Below are positions 24,220 to 36,441 of a stretch of 64,000 nucleotides of DNA, in pieces (position 1 is the first letter of the stretch; every line of letters starts with the position of its first letter). Source of the stretch: Artocarpus heterophyllus (Eukaryota > Streptophyta > Magnoliopsida > Rosales > Moraceae). Both the position numbers and the translations under genes were made by a program. The stretch spans positions 15,364,447-15,428,446 of the forward strand of contig CM046341.1 of the NCBI GenBank assembly GCA_025403435.1. The letters are read 5' to 3'. The notes below the pieces were generated by a model. The model searched no databases. It was given only the letters and a program-made list of their open reading frames with translations, and was not told the DNA's origin.

Positions 24220-24741
24220 TTATTCCCCATCCAGTTTTCTTATGGCTTGGCAAACAGGATCTAGAAATACCATATTCCTGAGGCGTTGTCTTTCTGTATA
24301 AAATTTAGGCCAGAGTTTAAAAATAGCTCCTTGAACATATCCACTAGGGTGACCGTGGAGAGGAGGATGGATGCTATCCAAGTTCTCCTTTGAAAGTCCA
24401 TCCCTACAAAACCTTATTTTATCCTCTCTATTCGTAGACATATAACCAGGTGAAGTACATTTACCGTTACAATTTTGTCTTCCACATTTGTTACAAGTGA
24501 CCACGATGGCACGAGCTCTTCTTTTCATTGCACTACGACTGGTACCTGTTCCTGGTAAACCGACATCTTGACTAAAGTCACTCGGACGGATTTTCCCCTC
24601 TATCAACATTCTCACATCACAAGGGATGCCAAAATGCATAAGAATCCACAACCGAGTAATTCTAGCCTTGTATTTCTTTCTGAGAATCTTTTGGGAGAGT
24701 GATGGGAAATACTTTCTCAGGTGTTGGTACTTTGGGTCCAT
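24220..24741 (-). CDS. Basic Cys-cluster protein, copy B
   Basis: 173 aa, intact, second copy of the protein at 17469-17990. Only two residues differ: Arg to His in the WILMRF segment and Ala to Thr just before the Cys cluster. Both correspond to C-to-T changes at CpG on the plus strand, as expected from decay of methylated cytosines. The RRAR patch and all four clustered cysteines are kept. Its position, first after the leader in sense, is the same as in copy A. Confidence 0.75.
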   Translation of the reverse strand: MDPKYQHLRKYFPSLSQKILRKKYKARITRLWILMHFGIPCDVRMLIEGKIRPSDFSQDVGLPGTGTSRSAMKRRARAIVVTCNKCGRQNCNGKCTSPGYMSTNREDKIRFCRDGLSKENLDSIHPPLHGHPSGYVQGAIFKLWPKFYTERQRLRNMVFLDPVCQAIRKLDGE

Positions 24742-26341
24742 GATGAGATGAAAGAAGAGTAAATAGAAAGGAAAAATTAAGATAGTAAATTGCAGAATCC
24801 TAGAATTCCTTCTTCTTTTAGAGGAAAAGAAGAATTTCTAATGAAAAAGAAGAGGATTTGCGATTTAGAGAGAAAATAACAAATTAAGAGAGAAAAAGTG
24901 AACTCGGAGAAATAAGCTCCTATGCACAGTAAACGTATATGTAAACAATGATTAAACCACTGTATATGACACGTATAGAGACCACGTGGGAGAGACAGTG
25001 TGAATCAAACTGATTTAGGATTTGAACTAGGCCCAAATGTTCTAAGTTGAAAATGGTCAGGTTGTTTCGGGCCTTAACACATTTAGAACGAGTTAAATAA
25101 CAAACATAAAATTGAAAACCAATTTGTATAAATCTTAAACCCAATTTAAAGCCCACTATAGATAAAGTTAACTATGAACAACAAATCTAATTTAACGACA
25201 ACAAGGATCTTCCTGAATGATATTTAAAATCATTTCATAACAACATAATCTTCCAGCAACTCAAATAATTTTGTTTTAATCAAAACCTTATTGAACAATG
25301 CATACACCCATATGTTATTCATAATACTCAACATCTATCAATGGATTCATCATCATTACTACCAAGGGTTTAGAATGTGACTAACCTTGAAATCAATACG
25401 ATTTACGTCTTCCAACATAGACCATATCAATGAACAAAGACACTTGATGTTACTACTTAAGAACATCTACAATCCCCACAATTCTACTTATACAATATTA
25501 ATTTCCTCATATAACAAAACCTTAGGTAACCAAAAGATTCACATCTAAACATCTAAAACTTAAACATTTTATCGTAATTATCCAAAATTATTATAAGTGC
25601 CTTAAGTATTATGATTTACTTAAGGAAACTCCTATTGATCATTTTTCTATTGCATCTATATATAAAGATTCACTGATACACTTAAATACAATGTACGTAA
25701 CAAAATATTCCAATTTTGAGATTCATGCATTCTAGACTTTACACAGTCTCAACAGACCAAAAGTCTAACATTTATCTCTCTCAAGATTCAATACCATGAT
25801 TCCCAACTTATATCATATTCCTCAAATAAATAGAACTTTTAAGAAAAGATATTGACACTTATGTGCTCCATCGAATCCACACATAATCATTACTTAGGTT
25901 TGAATCAATTACGAAAAATTTGGCATATCTATGTCAAACTTTAAAATCAATAAATCAAGCCTTATATTTCTTATTGTTTTTCACGAGACAAAAGGCTTTT
26001 AAATCCTCGTATCTATACGAATTTCTCATCGTTTATACGAATTAGATATGCTTATAGATCCAAATATTATACGAATCTCTCATAAGCATTCTACTTATAA
26101 ACTCATTCCATATAATTATCATTCCCTCATAACTATTAATACTTTCCTTCTATATAATTATTGTACTCATATAACTATTAATATTTTCATTCTATGGCCT
26201 TTCCATGTTACATCCTTCTAGACTGTATAAATCAATGTGAAGGTTCATTTTGATGATGACAATGAAAATTCAGCTTCAAAACCATCTCAAAAATATATTT
26301 TTTTAAAGTGGTGCTACACTCCCTAGGTTAACCGAACCTAG

Positions 26342-26353
26342 GCTCTGATACCA
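26342..26353 (-). other. Primer-binding site, copy B (initiator tRNA-Met)
   Basis: TGGTATCAGAGC in sense, seven bases after the right outer LTR. Same arrangement as copy A. Confidence 0.9.
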
Positions 26354-26360
26354 AAAATTC

Positions 26361-28719
26361 TGTAACGCCCCTATATGGGGGTTAACAGTTTTTAATGAGA
26401 TAAAATAAAAATAAATAATAAAAGTAAAACCTTAAAAATAAAATTTGCCCGGGACTTAAATGAAAACTCTCAACTCAAAAATAAAAATATAAACGACAAA
26501 TAAACCACAGTTTTAATGTAGCACCTTAAATTTAATAATATAAACTGTTGTCATCATCATTTTAACCCTCAACACATTGTAATACAGTCACAGAAAGTAA
26601 CAATTGATGCTTACATTATCATGAAGAACATTCTCAACAATTGAAGCAGTCCCAATGTAATATAGCTACATCACTTCCTCAACTATATTTCTCGTAGCCA
26701 CCTCACACTTAGTGAGTCCTGAAAAGATAAAAATATAAGGGAATGAGCGACACTATGCTCAGTAGAGAAAGCCATTACTCACCTTTAGGTTTTTATCATT
26801 ACCACATTAAAACCTGCATGGTTAGTAAGTTACATCATATTCCAGATTATGAGGTTTATTATGATCACATCTTATGGATACCGTAGTTAATCATTACCAA
26901 GTGTCATAATTACACATTTATACAAATATTACCAATCATCATTGTTCCTAGGTATCCATGTTAAATTGAGTATCACTCAACTCATCGAAACCCAAATGGG
27001 CGCACTTGATCACCCTATAAACATTCCAAGGGTGTTCGGTGAGGGGACATCAAGCCCCGAGTCCTCACCAAATCGATTCCTGTACAGTGTGTTCTGGGAC
27101 TTTCAACCCAAGGAAGCGTCATCGCCTTCCCCCTATTTTACCTTTTAGGGTATTCATGCCCAAGGACGTAACCGTCGCCCTCTTCATGTCTCACAATTTC
27201 TCTATATTGAATCATTATTAATAGAGTTAGCTTTCCTAACCATGCTTCTCAATTTATAACATGTGTCAATTCATTATGTTCCTCGCCGTACAATACAAGA
27301 CGAGTCCATGTCATAGTTTCATATGTGATACTCATATAATATTAGTTCAACATAGATATATATATTGCGGCAAAACAATCAATTTTAATTCTATAAAAAC
27401 CTCACAAAAGATGAGTAATAGAATCCCTACCTTTCAAGCTTATCAACAATCTTTTAATCCTGGAATTCAATTAACGTTAGCTCCATACTCCTTGATCCTA
27501 AGGCGTGCATAAGGACAATTAAAACTAAAGCACAACATACAACTACATTCATAAATAAATCATGTGTAAACCTATCTTACTAGTATGCCATTAAAGCTTT
27601 TATATAAATCTCTTTTGAATACCACAGTAAACAATTTTTGTCTTAACACAATATAAAATGTGAACAAGTAATCTATATGTTGAAGTCCCTAATAAGATTC
27701 ATCAATCACTTAGGATAATATTGGAAAGGTTGCAAGACATTAAGAATTAGGTGGTGAGCAAAGATGGGTTCTTGGTTCAGGTTAGCAGCTGGTATACCAT
27801 AACAAACTGGCAGATTTACTAGTTTCCAATACACAAAAATTGAATAATTCTTAGAAAATAAAGTACAACTCCGATTTAGGTTTATGATAGCTCGTTAGAA
27901 AGCCTAGGATGCTACTTTTCAAATATGCAAACCAATTCATAAAATTCATTTTAATTTAATCTTAGAATTTCAAGAAATAACCACTGCCCATAGAGGTATT
28001 ACAAAGTTTAACAATATAAATTTTCTGTCTAGGGCATATACACTTAGACTTCATACATATGCTCCAAAATAGCAACAAACATATACTTAGGTTTAAGAAC
28101 GCAAATTTGAATAATCCTTTAGTATAAAAGAAAATTTATAAATGAAAGACTAAATTTGTTCATAAGATTCTAACCTCGGATTATGGTTAGTTGGAAGCTT
28201 GAAATGGCTTCAAAACAGGTTCCTTTACTTCGGTATGACTGAAATTCTTGCTCAAATAGAGGTGATGGTGGCTGATTTTTATGGCTACCTTGAAGAAGTT
28301 CTCTAAGTATTTTGCTTCAGCAAAGAAATGAGAAGAAGAATGTGGGAACCGTGGAAGAGAAAGGAAGAAAAGATGAAGTCTTTGAAGAGAAGTGATAGAA
28401 ACAATTATAGAGGAGACATGTTGAAGCATGTCACAGAGGAAATAAAGAAAATGAGGGTCAAGAGTAGTTGGAAAAGATATCCTTATGTCTCATCTAAAGA
28501 CTTTAACACACATAATGCGAATATGACATTTTTGAGATTTATTAGAAGTTCTAAGGCTTTTTAGTAATCATACTAAATAAATATAGGAGAATTTTAGAAA
28601 ATTTAAAAATAGATAAAAATAAATATTATAAAATAAATTTAAATGAAGCAATTTTTTTTTATACACTAAAAATTAATTTAATTACCTCAATACCCGTGAG
28701 GAGAATAACGGGTTTCACA
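26361..28719 (-). repeat. LTR 1 (right outer; 5' LTR in sense)
   Basis: 2359 bp. In sense it begins TGTGAAACCC, one base different from the TGTGACACCC of the others, and ends GGGGCGTTACA. As the 5' LTR it should hold the promoter that drives the 173 aa and LOG ORFs. Confidence 0.92.
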
Positions 28720-28724
28720 GCCTT

Positions 28725-31700
28725 TCACTCAGTGGGTCCAACTAGCGACGACTTTCTCTTTTGGATGTGGTGCTATCTTGAGGTTTTTAGTTGGCTTTTT
28801 ACTTTTCAATAGTTGTGTAGATTGTTTCCATCTGTGTTTGCTTTATGCTGTATGTTTTGTTTGATATTATGATGTTTGATGTGATAATAAAGGTCGTCTT
28901 CCCACTTTCTGGTTTGGTGTCTAATCCGTGAAAGTTTTCTCCTTATGGTATTATGTGTTTGTAGCGTAGTTGGGCGACCTTTGTACTACAATATCATGCC
29001 TCTTAATCTTTCAAATGAATATATCAATTATAGAGCTTTGTTAAAAGAGCTATGTGTGAGCTCCTTCTTGGTGCATTTAGGGGGTTCTGATTTTCGAGCC
29101 TCTGACATATATTATACCTTTGTGTTTGTTTAGATTGTACTAATAGATTTGGTCTCATGACTGGATTAGGCCTTGTATGATAGGGTCATAGCACATTTGT
29201 ATTTCTTTATTTTATGATGGAATTAAATCTTTTCACCGTACTACAAATGGAGTTCAAACTAATGAAAAAAAAAAACACTATAACAAAAATAAGTTAGAAT
29301 TATTGTAATCCCAAACCAACTATTTTTTTCTCTAAAAAAAAAAAAAAAACTCTTTGTCAAACATTGATACAAAGGTGACTTAAGAAAGGGACGAGTTGCA
29401 ATATGAAACTGAAAGCGAAAGGCTATTTATTCAACTGTTTTTTGAAACTATAACAGAACCCTTTAAATTTAAAAAACATGTTTCAATTTCATCCCTATAA
29501 GTAAAAAAAATTAAACAAAACGTTATAATTATCTTTAAACAATCATGAAAAGCATTTTATAGATTTAAAAACATAAAAATTCCTAAAACAAAACATCATT
29601 TTTTTAAAAAAAATAAAATTAAGTTGTATGAGCTTTTTGAATATTATTATATTTTCTTAACATTTTTCTCATGAAGAAAAAGATATTTTAGAAACAAATT
29701 CGATCTAATTAAAGGTATCTTTGTCTTATCTCTATATTTTTTTTGTCCAAAAAAGCTGCAACGAATAAAATTAAAATAACTTTTTTAAATTTAAAAGATA
29801 CTTTTGTAATTTTTTAGAACAGAAAAATAAATTGACTAAAATGTATAGTTACGTAATTAATTTGTAAAATTTTATATCCAAATAAAATCAGCAAAGCCCA
29901 TGCTTATCGTTTTTCTTCCTTTCTTTCTTTTTCCTTTTTACCCCCAAATTAACTTATTCCATTCGTCCTCGTCTTACTTCCAGAACTCACAAGCCCATGG
30001 AAACCATCCACCCAGATGACCCCATAACTCCTTTCTTTACAAGCTAAAATGAAGGAACGTAGGTTGTTGCACAAAAACAAAAAACAAAAACAGAAAAAAA
30101 AACAAAAAACAAAAACAGAAAAAAAAAAAAAAAAACAAACAAAACAAAAACAAAAAATAGAAAAGGGTGGTTTCTTTAAGTCGATGTTTTGCCTCTACAG
30201 TGCACTTCCTTCTAATGATTCTCGTGGAGTATTTCTTTTCCTTGAAATCGCTAAAGTTATCGATAGGGTAATACCCCAATTTAAAATTCATTTGTTATAT
30301 GGTGAATTTAGTTGTTTTTATGAGTTGAGTCATGGGCAGAAAGGAGCTGGGTTTCTTGCGGAGGAGGCAAGTAAGGAGGAAGTTCAGCCAAAAAAAAGGT
30401 GAAGATAAGAGAAGAAAAGCAGAAATATGAAGCAATGTGGGTCTTATACTATTTTTTTTAAGAAAACTTTAATGGAACATACAACAAATGTAGTGCATAG
30501 AGCAACAATGCAAATATTTGTAGAAAAGTTTTTGACAATTAATTGCGACATATTACTTTCTTAAGCCATTGTCAATCCTAATACGAGTCACTGCAAAAAT
30601 TACACACACAAAAACCGGATACACAACCGACGCAAGTTTTTTGTCTAAGTCCACGCCCCTGCCCTAATTTTGACCGTTCAATTTAATTTAAATGGTGTGG
30701 ATCTACTTGAGTTTAAAAACTTCAAAGTACAGTAATAAACTGTAGAAACATGCTCTCTCTCTCTCACTATATATATATATATATGTTTAACTTAAATTAT
30801 CTATCCAATTTTAGTAACTTTAATGGTATTTGCCCAATCATATTGTGTCACATTATATAAAAATTTGAAATGCGTTTGAATTTACCTTTGCATCACAAAT
30901 TGAGCAAATCTGAAACCAAAAATTGAAGTGTTAAACTTAATCAAATGAAATAAAATAAACAAAAAATTTAAACAAAAAATGAAAAAGTATTATTAAATTA
31001 AATTAAATTTTTCATAATTTTTACGAATATGCTTCAAACAATAAAAATTATATTACAAGTTATATGATAAAAAAATATGTTTTTTCCCAGTAAAAGATTA
31101 CCTAAATTATTCATTCCTAAATTTAAAAGATATATAATATCCCTTAAAAATAGAATCAAACAGAAAGGACCTTAGTTTTCCTTTATACCAGTCAGCCATT
31201 CTCTGCATTTATACTAGTCTTTATAGGGTTTAGGCTTAAAATTAAATGATAAACAAATGTAAACAATTATCACTATAATTGATCGCATTTTTAGAGAGAT
31301 AAAGCTAAGTGAGAGAGGCTCTGCAAAAAGACAGAGGGAGGAGTGTGGGTTTAGGTCAGTGGTCTGGCATTTTAGTTGGGCTGCTGGCCTCCAAAGTTTT
31401 TTAGGAAGATTGCAGAGGTCATCGACGTCAAGTTCATGCCGATGAAAGTGTGGGTAGTCACCAGAATGGAGCCGTTCAAGGGGAAGAAGTTGTTATTCTT
31501 CTACCGTAGATCTAGGACGCGTTCGCCGTGGTATTGCATTGAAACTCCGAGAACTAGGCTGCAAAAGGGAGGCGAGGAAGGTGGACTGGAGTGGGTGGCA
31601 GCCGCCGCTGGTCGGCAACAGCGCGTGAGATTTACACACTGTTGTTTTTCCCATGCTTTCATAGTCGTTTTGGGAACTTTTTTCTAGCACCGCTGCGACC

Positions 31701-32740
31701 TTGCTTCACATATTTTTGACGTTTAGGGGCTTGATCTTGCGGGGTTGGTCTTTTGTGATCTTTGCAAAGTTTTATAGTTTGTATGCTTGTGGTTTATGCT
31801 ACTTTTATAATTATGGTAATTGTTTTCTCATCTACCGGTGTTTTGTTTTAACTAAAGGATGGCTTCCCCGTCGTTTTAATTGTAATAATGGAGATAGTTT
31901 TTCTATCTCCGGTCTTGATAGTGTGGTATACCCATTTGATAAAAGCGGGGTGTATAGTTATGTACAGTTATATCCGTATCTAAGCCGGGTCGCTTATGTT
32001 TCCATTTTGAAGAATTTAGGCCTAGTTGTTTAGGTTTGTCAATCCACAGGTCGTTGTAAAGAGCCTTGGTCGAGCTCTATGTATTGTGGTGTTGAGTGGA
32101 TGTTTCCCTTTTGGGTCTCGATGCCCATAATTTGTCCATCTTTGCTATTTTGTCTGTGCTAGTTGATCCAGTCTTTGTCGGAAATAATTATCTTTAATGG
32201 ACGGCATATGCGACTTTGTTTTGTACTATTATTAGTTTAAATGAAGTTTCACCTTAAAAAAAACTATCACTACAATCAGACTCTGTAAACCTAACACGTA
32301 CAAATACTTACGCAAATCAATACTCCCTTGCACTCGTGCAAAACTATAAATTGTTTACCCGAGTGCCAAAAAAAAAAAAAAAAAAAACTTGATTTTCTTT
32401 TAACATTCTTACCCCGAAAGATAATTCTGAATCAATTCTAGATCTCAAATCATTCGAAGAAGGTAATAAAAGGCGCCCAAAAAACTCATCGATTGAACCA
32501 TGGCTATAGAAATAGAATGGCAATTATAGTTATGGATTTCTTCCTGTGCAAGAAATAAAATCCTCAATAATCAAAACTTTTTCTTATGGCACATATAACT
32601 AGGAGTAAGAGTAGATAGTGCAAACTTGACTCAAGTACACAAGAAGGATTATTTAAGAATCTATCTAATTTCTTGAATAAGGTAACCTTGCAACCTCAAC
32701 GTTAAGCCAAGTAATAAAGCCCAAAATTGATTTGACGCCA
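28725..32740. other. Intergenic region with low-complexity tracts and possible retroposon tails
   Basis: No supportable gene. GT-rich segments at 28740-29275 and about 31700-32260 each end in an A tract preceded by AATGA-like text, as LINE 3' ends do, but no coding domain is attached. 30059-30155 is an A-rich CAAAAA-type repeat. 30750-30785 is a CT/TA microsatellite. 32370-32387 is a poly-A run. Open frames at 31376-31687 and 31701-32033 resemble no family. Confidence 0.4.
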
Positions 32741-32753
32741 ATACACAAACAGC

Positions 32754-34424
32754 CTAAAAGTTGGGATTCTCTAGATTATAGCCACCATCACGACCACCAA
32801 AGATACAAGCAGCACCAAAAGTTTTAGGACCACCACGTTCATAAGCGTACCTTACATGGACTTTCCGCCCTTGTAGTTCCTGAAATTCAGCATGTTCACA
32901 ATTATCGTATGGTAATGGAGATAGATAAGGTCAACAATTATCCTAATCTTGTTGCATACACTAGTAATGTAACACACATAACATCTCCCATGTTGTGGTC
33001 AATATTAAAACATGTGTATCAGTTTGACCTCATGAATAACGACACAAATATTACTTTCAAATTCAATGTTCACCTGACCATCCATGGAAGACACTGCTGA
33101 GGAGGCGGAATCTAGGTTGTTAAAGGTAACAAAACCGAAACCTTTCGACTTCCCAGTGACTTCATCGCATGCGACCTTTGCTGCAGGCAAGAACACCCAC
33201 TGAGAATGCAATACATGAAAGCCAAAAGGCATCTAGCTACGGAAAAAATGCAGAAGCAACTGGACAACAAAGAACCATACCCACACGGCGAGGAAAATGA
33301 AGAGGAAAATAAAGGAGCAAAGAGATGCATAAATGCACAAGCAAACTTATTCTCAACAAAGCATAAAACTTATACTCCAAAAGGTGCACCCTGGCAATGA
33401 TTGAGCACAGCATAGAAGATTAATCGTGGAAAAGCTTACCAAGTACAAAACAGATACAACATTGACTTACAAACAAATAAAATTCATACCAGAAGCCTCA
33501 GTCAGAAATGAAGAATTCTATATACCAAAAATGCTAATAAAGTGACGTATTGCATCAATGTGCATACAAATTTTCACTTACAAGGGCCATATAATAGGAA
33601 CTGATTTATACGGCTACACACAATTAATAACTGAAAGGATATCACACAAATTCGGCAAAACGTGCAGCAAACAAACATAATGGTAGGGACTAGGGATTAG
33701 TCATAATTTGCAAGTTACTCCATGTAGCAAATTATTGGAATTTCCAACATTTCGGTGTGCATAACATAGAAATATAACTCTTTAGGTTCGGCAGAAAATA
33801 AAAAGAAACTGATGAAGACAAATAAAATCACTGTCTATTGTTGCATCTAAGTGAGTGATGCATGCACATCATACACAGATATGCAATATGCATATATAAA
33901 CAAGGAACGATCATGACATTAGCTATACTGTAAGTATACTGCTTTACTTTCTTTCTTTTGACAACAAATACTAGAAGTATGCATGCCATGATTTTTTCAC
34001 AAAGCCAGACTTCACTTTTTTCTGACAGCAATCATAAATCTAAAACCATTTTTTCCCTTTTCATGCTAAATTAAAATTTGAGAGAACGTGTTTCTGGAAG
34101 GTAGCATCTATAACTGGGAAAGTTAAAATCAAACTCACCTTCAATAGCATCACCGTATCCGGAAAACGCATTTCTAAGAGACAGGTCATCAGTCCCATAT
34201 GAAAGGCCTAAAACCACATGTTCAAAGAAATTATTAAGTTTTAAGGGCACAAATAAAAGAACTCAATATTCTACTCTACCCAAAAAAGGTTTATTGATAA
34301 TACCTCCCACAAAAAGCTTGGATGATATGCGGCGAGCGGGATTAAGCATAGATGTCACCGGTGATCGTACGTTCCTGGAGATGCTCTGCCTCAATGCGCC
34401 AAGACTTTTACTACAGAAAGCCAT
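32754..34424 (-). CDS. Glycine-rich RNA-binding protein, mitochondrial type (paralogue 1, reduced Gly tail)
   Basis: RRM protein of the plant mitochondrial GRP2 group, expected to bind organellar RNA. Four exons with GT/AG borders and closing phases: 34304-34424, 34139-34207, 33074-33180 and 32754-32879; 140 aa. Residues 1-34 are Arg/Ser-rich without acids before SSKLFVGG, like a mitochondrial presequence. RNP2 is KLFVGG (about 35-40) and RNP1 is KGFGFVTF (about 77-84). The C-terminus after the RRM has only a few glycines (GGPKTFGAACIFGGRDGGYN), unlike the regular GGYGG repeats of its neighbour at 40372. A conserved splice acceptor at 34453 in the 5' UTR shows a leader intron. Intact and probably expressed; the unusual tail may alter function. 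Confidence 0.9.
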
Positions 34425-34452
34425 TTCCTATATGCTGTTGTCTCCAAAAACT

Positions 34453-35110
34453 CTGCAAGCAAAGGTAGCAGCAATGACAAGTGCACGGCAGTAGGTATGG
34501 GCGGTTTGAACAGTTCTTTTATTGAAATTTTGAGAGATATCAACCTAAAATGACATAAGATGGATTGGGCAGTATTTTTTTTAAGAAAATATAAAACATA
34601 ATAACCTCATAATTTGAAACATATTAAAACATGATAAAAATCTTGATGGTCCAAGTTATAATCTTATAAAATCTCATTACGGAAATTCAAACATAACAAC
34701 CCAAAAACCAGCAAATACAACGGCCTTTTAAGAATAATTTAAGGCCAAAAATGCCCAATTTAAAACCTGTCCAAAATCTGCCAGCTCAAAAGGAACTTCC
34801 AACAAATAAGACCTTGTATTTCAAAATTCAATGTGTATCCATTGAACAAAAAGATGATTTCATATTAAAAAATTCATACTCGAACATAGATTTGATTACG
34901 AACATAAACCATCTCAACAAGCTCTCAAATTGCTTGATGCTATCTATGAACATCAAATTTTCACTTAAAACAAATTAAAGGGAAAAAAAAAAACCCAGTT
35001 CAGATCAACATTGAATTAAGAGGATAATACCGAGAAGAAAAGCCTTAACTTAATGAGGAAAATAAAAGGAAGAAGAAGAAGAAGAAGAAGAAGAAGAAAG
35101 TAACAGACCC
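34453..35110 (-). other. Predicted 5' UTR intron and leader of RNA-binding paralogue 1
   Basis: TTTGCTTGCAG at 34453-34463 in sense matches the acceptor at 42404 of the paralogue. The upstream donor is less certain (GGTCTG near 35108). A (GAA)10 repeat at about 35069-35098 reads as (CTT)n in sense, near the donor; CTT-rich leaders are common in plants. Confidence 0.5.
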
Positions 35111-35311
35111 TGTGGAGCGGCGGAAAGATTCTTAACCCAGAGCCGTTAAATTCCGAGAGAAGTGGGTTTCAGTCCGTTTTCAGAATTAAACCGACACGGC
35201 AGTGGAGGCGCACAGCAGCTTCTGGCAGTGGAAGAGGAGGAGGAGACTGAGAATGGCGTGAAGGGCCTTCTTTTTGTTTTTCAGCAGATGGAGGTGGCGA
35301 CGGCGTGCAGA

Positions 35312-35326
35312 GGGAGGGAGGGAGGG
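35312..35326 (+). other. Canonical G-quadruplex motif (G3A)4 upstream of RNA-binding paralogue 1
   Basis: GGGAGGGAGGGAGGG is a perfect four-tract motif. Further G-runs follow to about 35450 (GGAGGGAGG, GGGTGGGG, GGGGTGGGGG). It lies on the strand opposite the gene, about 0.9 kb upstream of its start codon. This is the most G-rich stretch of the window. Confidence 0.6.
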
Positions 35327-35479
35327 AGATGGAGGGAGGTCTCGGAGGGTGGGGCCGGGTCGGAGGGCAGTCGGGGTGGGGGCGTCTCCGCCGGAAGCGT
35401 GCGGAGCGATGTCGGTAGGAGGGAGGGAGGTTGGGAGGGGGAGGAAAAGGGGCGTTTGGGTTTGTTCGTCTGTTTAGTG

Positions 35480-36240
35480 AACTGGAGTTTGTTTTTTATA
35501 TTAGAAAATTACATCTCGCGTCACTCGTTTTTTGAAATGTGTTATACCGACACTTTTAAAAGATATGTTTATTTAGGTTATATTTAAAAAAAATTTTGTT
35601 ATATTAAGATTTATATTATATATTAAATTATGTCATAAAATAAAATATATAGTATTTATAAAAAATAAATATTAAAATATAACATTTATGAAGATTCTTC
35701 TTTCAAATTAATGGGTAGGATCTAATTTTATACATTAATGGTTAAGACTAAATGGGATATTTTGGTTATTTCAAACTAAAATTTAACATAGATATGTATA
35801 GTGGAGTTAGTGTGATTACTTTTCTTACAGGGGTCACTGTGATTTGGGTAAAACAAAGAGGGTATTAATATAATTTACCCATAAAATTAAGTAGATTAAG
35901 TGGTTTACACTTTTTTTAATAGCCTATTTAGACATTAGTTGGTTTTAACCAACTTTTTAGTTAAGAATAGTGTAAAGCTATCACATGCTACATTAAAAGC
36001 AAAAAAGTTGTTACAGTGTAAAGCCCTCACATGCTACAGCATTTATGGTTCTAACCACCATACCAAAAGTAGGTTTACACTTTTTTACACTATTGTTTTT
36101 TTATGTCACTTTTTTCTGATTCATATTATTTTTCCCTACTAAAAAGGCCAAAATAGCCTTAGATAATATATGTTTGCCTAATCTTAACCTAAAATACTTA
36201 TGATCAATTATGTTTTTATACTCTTTGAAATAATATGTTT
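35480..36240. other. AT-rich intergenic segment
   Basis: No gene visible. 35930-36100 contains text of the short MITE-like family (TAAAGCYMTCACATGCTACA) described at 36246. Confidence 0.4.
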
Positions 36241-36245
36241 TATAG

Positions 36246-36441
36246 GATGTTTGAGAAGTGTGGTTAGAGCTAATTGTTGGAACTAATTTTGGTTAAAAAT
36301 ATTATATCATATGAGAGCTTTACCATTATAGTCACGTAAGAGCTTTATACTGAAGTAACTTTTTGCTTTTTATTGTAATATGTAAGAGCCTTTTACAATT
36401 TGTTAGTTAGAACCAATTCAACAACCAAATACCACATTAAG
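36246..36441. repeat. Short MITE-like repeat
   Basis: Ends GTTTGAGAAGTGTGGTTAGAG and, reversed, AATGTGGTATTTGGTTGTTG are loosely inverted. The inside carries repeated AAGAGCTTTAYACTG and GTAATATGTAAGAGC text. Similar sequence recurs near 35930-36100, 43510-43640, 43875-44020 and 55194-55348. The family is non-coding; superfamily not determined. Confidence 0.4.

Larger units (their letters stand above)
12861..28719 (-). mobile_element. Tandem non-autonomous LTR retrotransposon array (LTR-int-LTR-int-LTR) carrying LOG and a Cys-cluster protein
   Basis: Three LTRs of 2358-2359 bp (12861-15219, 19609-21966, 26361-28719) separate two 4.4 kb internal regions (15220-19608, 21967-26360); the repeat period is about 6.75 kb. 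Sense is minus. In sense order each unit has an LTR, a 7 nt spacer, a PBS TGGTATCAGAGC, about 1.6 kb of leader, a 173 aa ORF, a LOG-like ORF, the last codons of a chromovirus pol, a polypurine tract and an LTR. No gag, protease, RT, RNase H or integrase is present. The outer flanks CCCTT (12856-12860) and GCCTT (28720-28724) fit a 5 bp target duplication with one mismatch. The PBS, polypurine tract, pol end and LTR size point to a Tekay/Del-type chromovirus parent. Movement would need enzymes supplied by a relative. Confidence 0.9.

Noticed and set aside
31376..32033. Two consecutive open frames (103 and 110 codons)
   Set aside because: No recognisable domain; the region ends in an A tract like a retroposon tail. 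Not supported as a gene.
35162..35587. 141 aa Gly/Arg/Glu-rich open frame
   Set aside because: It is the translation of the G-rich upstream block of the 32754 gene; composition alone keeps it open.
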